From NCBI GenBank assembly GCA_024642185.1, contig JAHEBR010000024.1, positions 1 through 16,932 on the forward strand: 16,932 bases of DNA, read 5' to 3'. This document shows, one piece after another, positions 13,475-16,932 of this stretch; position 1 is the first letter of the stretch; each line of letters starts with the position of its first letter. The translations under genes and the position numbers were made by a program. This stretch comes from Marivivens sp. GTDB taxonomy: Bacteria > Pseudomonadota > Alphaproteobacteria > Rhodobacterales > Rhodobacteraceae. The notes under the pieces were generated by a model. It was not told where the DNA came from, did not search any database, and saw nothing but the letters and a program-made list of their open reading frames with translations.

Positions 13475-14487
13475 CCTTCCGAGACACCCGCCTCGGCGAA
13501 GGTCGCCATGCCGGAAAGGCAGGCAACCGCGCCTTTGAGGACGCCAATCGCCAGCGCCGCGCCGGAGCCTTCGCCAAGACGGAGGCCGAGTTGCAGGAGC
13601 GGTGCCTTACCGAGCGCGTCCAAGAGGCGCGCGTGCGCACCCTCGGCCGACTGGTGGCCCGCGACCGCATGGTCAAGCGCACCCGCTTGGGCCTTGGCAA
13701 GTGCGGCCGCAGCGGCCGAGCAGATGAACCCGTCAAGGATCACCGGAATCCGGTGCGCCCGCGCCGCGGCAATCGCGCCCGCCATGGCGGCCAGCTCGCG
13801 TCCGCCCAGACGGCGCAGCACTTCCAGCGGATCGGACAGGGCGGCATTGTGCAGCGCCAGCCCCTCGTCGATCACCTTGGCCTTTCGGGCAAGGCCCGCG
13901 TCGTCAACGCCGGTGCCGCGCCCGGCCCAGTCTGCGCCAGCGCCGCCGAAAAGAGCAGCCGCCATCGCCGCCGCCGAGGTGGTGTTGCCGATGCCCATCT
14001 CGCCCGTCACCAAGAGGTCGGCTTTCGGATCGACGGAGCTCCAGCCGGTGGCAAGGGCCGCCACGCACTCGGCCTCGGTCATCGCGGCATCTGCCGTGAA
14101 ATCCTGCGTCGGGGTGTCGAGGTCGAGGGCATAGACGTCCATCTTCGCGCCAAAGGCCTTGGACAGCTGGTTGATCGCCGCCCCGCCCGCCTTGAAATTC
14201 GCCACCATCTGCACGGTGACTTCCGCCGGAAAGGCCGAGACACCACGGGCGCAGACGCCGTGATTGCCGGCAAAGACAATCACCTGCGGCGCCTCGATCG
14301 AAGGCCGCGGATTGCCGCGCCAACCGGCATACCAGATGGCGAGGTCTTCCAGACGGCCCAGCGCCCCCGGCGGCTTGGTCAGCTGGCCGTTGCGCTCCTG
14401 CGCGCCCGCTTCGGCGGCGGTGTCGATGCCCGGCTGGCGGGCCAAGACCGCGCGAAATTCGTTGAGTGTAGAGAAAGGGGCGGTCAT
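13471..14487 (-). CDS. cobT: Nicotinate-nucleotide--dimethylbenzimidazole phosphoribosyltransferase CobT
   Basis: A 338-residue protein, the normal length for the family. It transfers phosphoribose from nicotinate mononucleotide to 5,6-dimethylbenzimidazole, giving alpha-ribazole 5'-phosphate for the lower ligand of cobalamin. Landmarks: QLTKPPGALGRLEDLA near the N-terminus, VFAGNHGV and GVSAFPAEVTVQMV, TGEMGIGNTTSAAA (substrate phosphate region), PVILDGFICSAAA, and GLRLGEGSGAAL with the catalytic base Glu306. The ATG at 14487 is chosen because GAGG (minus strand, 5 nt away) precedes it; the frame stays open to 14580, but that stretch covers the cobS start on the other strand. It diverges from cobS with 76 nt between starts, so the two share a control region. 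I see no cobalamin riboswitch there; the space is too small for one. Confidence 0.96.
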   Translation of the reverse strand: MTAPFSTLNEFRAVLARQPGIDTAAEAGAQERNGQLTKPPGALGRLEDLAIWYAGWRGNPRPSIEAPQVIVFAGNHGVCARGVSAFPAEVTVQMVANFKAGGAAINQLSKAFGAKMDVYALDLDTPTQDFTADAAMTEAECVAALATGWSSVDPKADLLVTGEMGIGNTTSAAAMAAALFGGAGADWAGRGTGVDDAGLARKAKVIDEGLALHNAALSDPLEVLRRLGGRELAAMAGAIAAARAHRIPVILDGFICSAAAAALAKAQAGALDHAVAGHQSAEGAHARLLDALGKAPLLQLGLRLGEGSGAALAIGVLKGAVACLSGMATFAEAGVSEG

Positions 14488-14563
14488 GGTGTCCTCGTTG
14501 CCTTCTGTGCCGGTTCTGTCTAACGGTCCTGTCGGCAAGGGAAAGGTAAGAAAGGTCGCAGCG

Positions 14564-15346
14564 ATGCCCGATCCCGACATTTCCGATGTTCGGTTCAGCC
14601 AGCCGGTTCAGGACGTGCTGCAGGGCCTTGGCCTTCTGAGCCGCCTGCCGGTGCGGGTCGACCCTGAGGCGGCAGCCAAGCGCGGGGCGAAGGCGGCTTG
14701 GGCTTGGCCGCTGGCCGGTGCCGTTCTCGGCCTGATCGCGGCACTCACGGCGTCGCTGTCGCTGTGGCTCGGCCTTGGCGCGGGGATCACCGCGGCCTTG
14801 GTCATCGCGGTTCAGGTGATCTGCACGGGCGCGATGCACGAAGACGGGCTGGCCGACAGCGCCGATGGCCTCTGGGGCGGGTATGACCGCGACCGCCGGC
14901 TCGAGATCATGAAAGACAGCCGGATCGGCACCTATGGCGTTCTTGCGCTGGTGCTGGCGATGATCCTGCGCTGGTCGGCTCTTTCGGCGCTTCTGGCGAC
15001 CGGCCATGTCTGGGGCGCCCTGATCGGGGTGGCCGCCCTCAGCCGGGCACCGATGGCGGCGCTGATGGGCTGGCTTCCGGCCGCGCGGCCATCAGGTCTG
15101 AGCCAAAGCGTCGGTCAGCCCTCGCAAGACACGGTGCGCTTCGGCTTCATCGCCGCCGGTGTGGTCGGGTTCGTCTTCCTCGGCCTCGCCGTGGTGCCTG
15201 TTGCGGCCTTCGTTGCCGTGACGGCCTTTGCGGCGGGCCGGATCGCGCTTGACAAGATCGGCGGGCAGACAGGCGATATCCTCGGGGCAACCCAGCAACT
15301 CAGCGAAATCGCCGCGCTGGCGGTGCTTGTGGCCCTCTGGGTCTAG
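14564..15346 (+). CDS. cobS: Adenosylcobinamide-GDP ribazoletransferase (cobalamin synthase) CobS
   Basis: A 260-residue polytopic inner-membrane enzyme. It joins adenosylcobinamide-GDP to alpha-ribazole (or its phosphate), completing the nucleotide loop, directly downstream of the CobT reaction. The N-terminal LQGLGLLSRLPV (19-30) and the metal-binding CTGAMHEDGLADSADGLWGG (His92, Glu93, Asp94, Asp98, Asp101) are diagnostic; KDSRIGTYG follows. Five or six hydrophobic segments span the rest, ending DILGATQQLSEIAALAVLVAL. The frame extends upstream to 14264 antisense to cobT, but that part shows no family similarity. ATG 14564 with AAGG 8 nt upstream places the conserved motif at the usual distance from the start. 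An alternative ATG at 14486 would overlap the cobT start. Its stop shares CTAG with the convergent FG-GAP gene. Confidence 0.95.
   Translation: MPDPDISDVRFSQPVQDVLQGLGLLSRLPVRVDPEAAAKRGAKAAWAWPLAGAVLGLIAALTASLSLWLGLGAGITAALVIAVQVICTGAMHEDGLADSADGLWGGYDRDRRLEIMKDSRIGTYGVLALVLAMILRWSALSALLATGHVWGALIGVAALSRAPMAALMGWLPAARPSGLSQSVGQPSQDTVRFGFIAAGVVGFVFLGLAVVPVAAFVAVTAFAAGRIALDKIGGQTGDILGATQQLSEIAALAVLVALWV
15343..15346. other. CTAG: shared stop codons of cobS and the FG-GAP gene
   Basis: TAG at 15344-15346 ends cobS; CTA at 15343-15345 is the complement of the minus-strand TAG. This is the same arrangement as at 13471, giving a second 4-nt tail-to-tail overlap within 1.9 kb. Confidence 0.95.
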
Positions 15347-16047
15347 GGCAATCGGCAGTCCAGAGCCGCCGCGAAATCGACGCCTTCCGCGACGATGCGA
15401 TTCTCGATTTTGTCGCTGACAAGGCGAGAGGCGACAAGGCGCGACCACCGCGCATCAGCCGTGATCATCTCGGGCCCCTCGCCGCAATCCCGTAGGCCCC
15501 CACTGATCGTGGGATCACCCAAGCGGTGATTGGTCAGCCCCTCGGCCTGAGCAACCTCGACCAGCGCGCCACCCTCAAACCGCCAGACGCGCAACAGCCG
15601 CGCCAGATGCGGGCGGTCGATATAGGCGAGTTCCACCGAGCCGTCCCCGTCGAGATCAGCCGCGCCTATCGGTGCAAGCCAGCGGTGGGTCTGGCCGATG
15701 AAGGGGGTGGCAGTGACAAACCCCGCCTCGTCATAGATCGCGAGCCGCGCGCCGAGCGAGAGGTCGGTCTCGACCACGACAATCTCGGGCGCGCCGTCCC
15801 CATCCACATCCACTAGCCGCGGGGCGATATCCTCGAACACGCGGGTTTCGGGCAGGCGCAGGATCATCCTCTGGCCCGAGCTCATCTCGAAGGCCAAGGC
15901 GCCCCACTCCTCGGTCTCGCCAAAAACGCCGTGCTGATAGCGCTGGGTCGGCTCGGCATAGGTGGCCGAAACGATACTATCGGCCGAGGCGGCCAAAGGG
16001 ATCAGGCCAAGCAGCGCCCCTGAGAGCAAGCCCGGCCAAATCCGCAT
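15343..16047 (-). CDS. Secreted FG-GAP/VCBS-repeat protein
   Basis: A 234-residue exported protein of unknown function. MRIWPGLLSGALLGLIPLAASA is a signal peptide, probably cut near residue 22. The mature part has two FG-GAP/VCBS-type calcium-binding motifs, DVDGDGAPEIVVVE (from residue 80) and DLDGDGSVELAYID (from residue 131), each ahead of beta-strands, suggesting a small beta-propeller segment. Two cysteines (in LRDCGEG and near the C-terminus in LDCRLP) could form a disulfide. The start is set by its ATG overlapping the ferredoxin stop (TGATG, position 16047), implying coupling; the frame upstream of it only shadows the ferredoxin gene. A periplasmic or surface protein coupled to a cytosolic ferredoxin is an odd pair and does not by itself indicate shared function. 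Confidence 0.85.
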   Translation of the reverse strand: MRIWPGLLSGALLGLIPLAASADSIVSATYAEPTQRYQHGVFGETEEWGALAFEMSSGQRMILRLPETRVFEDIAPRLVDVDGDGAPEIVVVETDLSLGARLAIYDEAGFVTATPFIGQTHRWLAPIGAADLDGDGSVELAYIDRPHLARLLRVWRFEGGALVEVAQAEGLTNHRLGDPTISGGLRDCGEGPEMITADARWSRLVASRLVSDKIENRIVAEGVDFAAALDCRLP

Positions 16048-16370
16048 CAGATCTGCTTTTCCGGCATGAACACGCGCAGGCCATCGAGCGCGTCGGAGAC
16101 TTTGAGCTGGCAGGTCAGCCGCGAGCGGGCGGGATCGGGCTCGTAGGCGAAATCGAGCATATCCTCTTCCATCGCGTCCTTGCGCGGCAGGCGCTCGACC
16201 CAATCGGGATCGACGTAGACATGGCAGGTTGAACAGGCGCAGGCGCCACCGCAATCGGCCTCGATCCCCGGAATGCCGTTGTCGCGCGCGCCTTCCATGA
16301 CCGTCAGGCCGTTCGGCACATCGACGATATGCTCTTTGCCGCCAAACTCGATATAAGTGATCTTCGCCAT
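16047..16370 (-). CDS. [2Fe-2S] ferredoxin, adrenodoxin/FdVI type
   Basis: A 107-residue cytoplasmic electron carrier. The cluster ligands follow the adrenodoxin spacing C-x5-C-x2-C-x37-C: Cys40, Cys46, Cys49 and Cys87, within EADCGGACACSTCHVYV and SRLTCQLK; Cys44 is an extra non-ligand. MLDFAYEPDPARSRL and the ending LRVFMPEKQI closely recall Rhodobacter capsulatus ferredoxin VI (fdxE). That group also resembles Isc-type ferredoxins and redox partners of cytochrome P450s. No iron-sulfur assembly gene or P450 is nearby, so the partner is unknown. It begins at ATG 16370 with only a weak purine-rich site upstream. The 189-nt spacer to the protease gene (16371-16559) contains a TTGACG-like box but no convincing matching -10. 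Its stop overlaps the following gene's start by one base. Confidence 0.94.
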   Translation of the reverse strand: MAKITYIEFGGKEHIVDVPNGLTVMEGARDNGIPGIEADCGGACACSTCHVYVDPDWVERLPRKDAMEEDMLDFAYEPDPARSRLTCQLKVSDALDGLRVFMPEKQI

Positions 16371-16518
16371 CTGCCCGTTTCCGTTTCTTCAGGTCCGGCG
16401 CATTAGATAGGCGAGGCAATCCCACTGCGCCAGTCTGAATCCGCCCCATTTGCGCGTCAAAACCGCCCTTTGCGGCTCAAATTGCCTCACATTTTCATCA
16501 GCGCCCTGAAACAGACGA

Positions 16519-16536
16519 GGGCGCCCGAAGGCGCCC
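16519..16536 (-). terminator. Hairpin downstream of the protease gene
   Basis: GGGCGCC (16519-16525), loop CGAA, GGCGCCC (16530-16536): a perfect 7-bp stem 23 nt beyond the protease stop. On the minus strand it is followed by TCGTCTGTTTCAG, a poor T-tract, so termination may be partial or factor-assisted. A nearby GCGCCC (16501-16506) could compete for pairing. Confidence 0.55.
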
Positions 16537-16559
16537 CCGGTGTTCCTTTGTGGGCCCGA

Positions 16560-16932
16560 TCATTCCTTGAGCGAGAGCGCCACGAACATCGGCTCGCCGC
16601 CGCGGCTGATCTTGAGGAGGATCGACTTGCGTCCGCTGTCTTGCGCCTCGCCGATCCGGTCCTTCAGCTCGGAGATGCTCGTCACGGGCGCTTGCGAGGC
16701 CTCGGTGATGATATCGCCGGGCGCGAGGCCTTTGTCCTCGGCATCGCTGAGTGGCGCGACCGAGGTGATCAGCACGCCCGTCACATCGCCGGTCTGGTAT
16801 GTCTCGACCATATCCGGTGTCAGTTCCGAAAGAGACATGCCAAGGATCTCCTCGATTTGCGGCTCCATCGGCGCGGGCTTGCCACCCTGCGCGGCCTCGG
16901 CGGTTTCGCGGCGGCCGAGGGTCACGCTGAAG
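16560..16932 (-). CDS. Do/HtrA-family periplasmic serine protease, C-terminal part (5' end outside window)
   Basis: The frame runs off the right edge; 124 complete codons before the stop at 16560-16562 are visible. The first residues, FSVTLGRRE, are the last strand of a preceding PDZ domain. After an Ala/Pro linker, a second PDZ domain starts near LGMSLSELT and carries GVLITSVAPLSDAEDKGLAPGDIITEASQAPVTS (two adjoining segments) and the closing strand FVALSLKE. Two consecutive PDZ domains at the C-terminus is the DegP/DegQ/MucD layout. These proteases degrade or refold damaged envelope proteins. The trypsin-like catalytic domain with its His-Asp-Ser triad is outside the window, so activity cannot be verified. 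An internal GTG at 16925 should not be taken as the start. A hairpin follows the stop. Confidence 0.88.
   Translation of the reverse strand, partial: FSVTLGRRETAEAAQGGKPAPMEPQIEEILGMSLSELTPDMVETYQTGDVTGVLITSVAPLSDAEDKGLAPGDIITEASQAPVTSISELKDRIGEAQDSGRKSILLKISRGGEPMFVALSLKE

Noticed and set aside
14264..14563. N-terminal extension of CobS
   Set aside because: The extension is antisense to cobT and has no CobS similarity; ATG 14564 gives normal length and has an upstream AAGG.
16048..16449. N-terminal extension of the FG-GAP protein
   Set aside because: It is the ferredoxin gene read in another frame; the internal ATG at 16047 starts a proper signal peptide and overlaps the ferredoxin stop.
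1..16932. CRISPR array, prophage or insertion sequence
   Set aside because: No spaced repeats of suitable length, no transposase, integrase or phage structural genes; the only tandem repeats are the short ones listed.

Overview
The window looks like chromosomal DNA of an alphaproteobacterium of the Rhodobacteraceae (Roseobacter/Rhodobacter type). Reasons: GC-rich coding sequence, the hisA-hisF-hisE order with a 1-nt TGATG overlap, a hairpin-bearing spacer of a kind I know from this family (2344-2406), an adrenodoxin-type ferredoxin like FdVI of Rhodobacter, and a lone GspL/PilM-like plus GspC/PilP-like fusion protein. Family placement is inference; no rRNA or other taxonomic marker is present.

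Layout. 1-2406: the 3' end of hisA, then hisF and hisE, interrupted on the opposite strand by an HNH endonuclease gene (245-1165) that is visibly poorer in GC than the his genes. 2433-3867: two minus-strand genes, a CoA-binding protein and the 23S rRNA 2'-O-methyltransferase RlmB, with a strong terminator between them (2927-2958). 4016-4099: tRNA-Tyr(GUA), preceded by an inverted repeat. 4209-8037: plus-strand metabolism, with an SHMT-like PLP enzyme lacking several residues of folate-dependent SHMT, a DxD glycosyltransferase-like protein, and the O-acetylhomoserine sulfhydrylase MetY, ending at a bidirectional terminator.

8083-13474: a secreted SIMPL-domain protein (minus), diverging from an 841-residue bitopic fusion protein and a KefB/KefC-like cation:proton antiporter. 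13471-15346: divergent cobT (minus) and cobS (plus), the last two steps of the cobalamin nucleotide-loop pathway. 15343-16932: minus-strand FG-GAP/VCBS protein and a [2Fe-2S] ferredoxin, coupled by TGATG, then the C-terminal part of a Do/HtrA-family periplasmic protease that runs off the window.

The genes are mostly housekeeping: histidine synthesis, methionine/sulfur assimilation, cobalamin assembly, rRNA methylation, envelope quality control. Packing is tight. Two convergent pairs share their stop codons in one CTAG palindrome, and a third pair has stops one base apart. The least understood items are the GspL/GspC-like fusion, the SHMT paralog, the candidate modification-dependent nuclease inside the his cluster, and a possible small RNA downstream of rlmB. 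I see no CRISPR array, prophage, integrase or insertion sequence.
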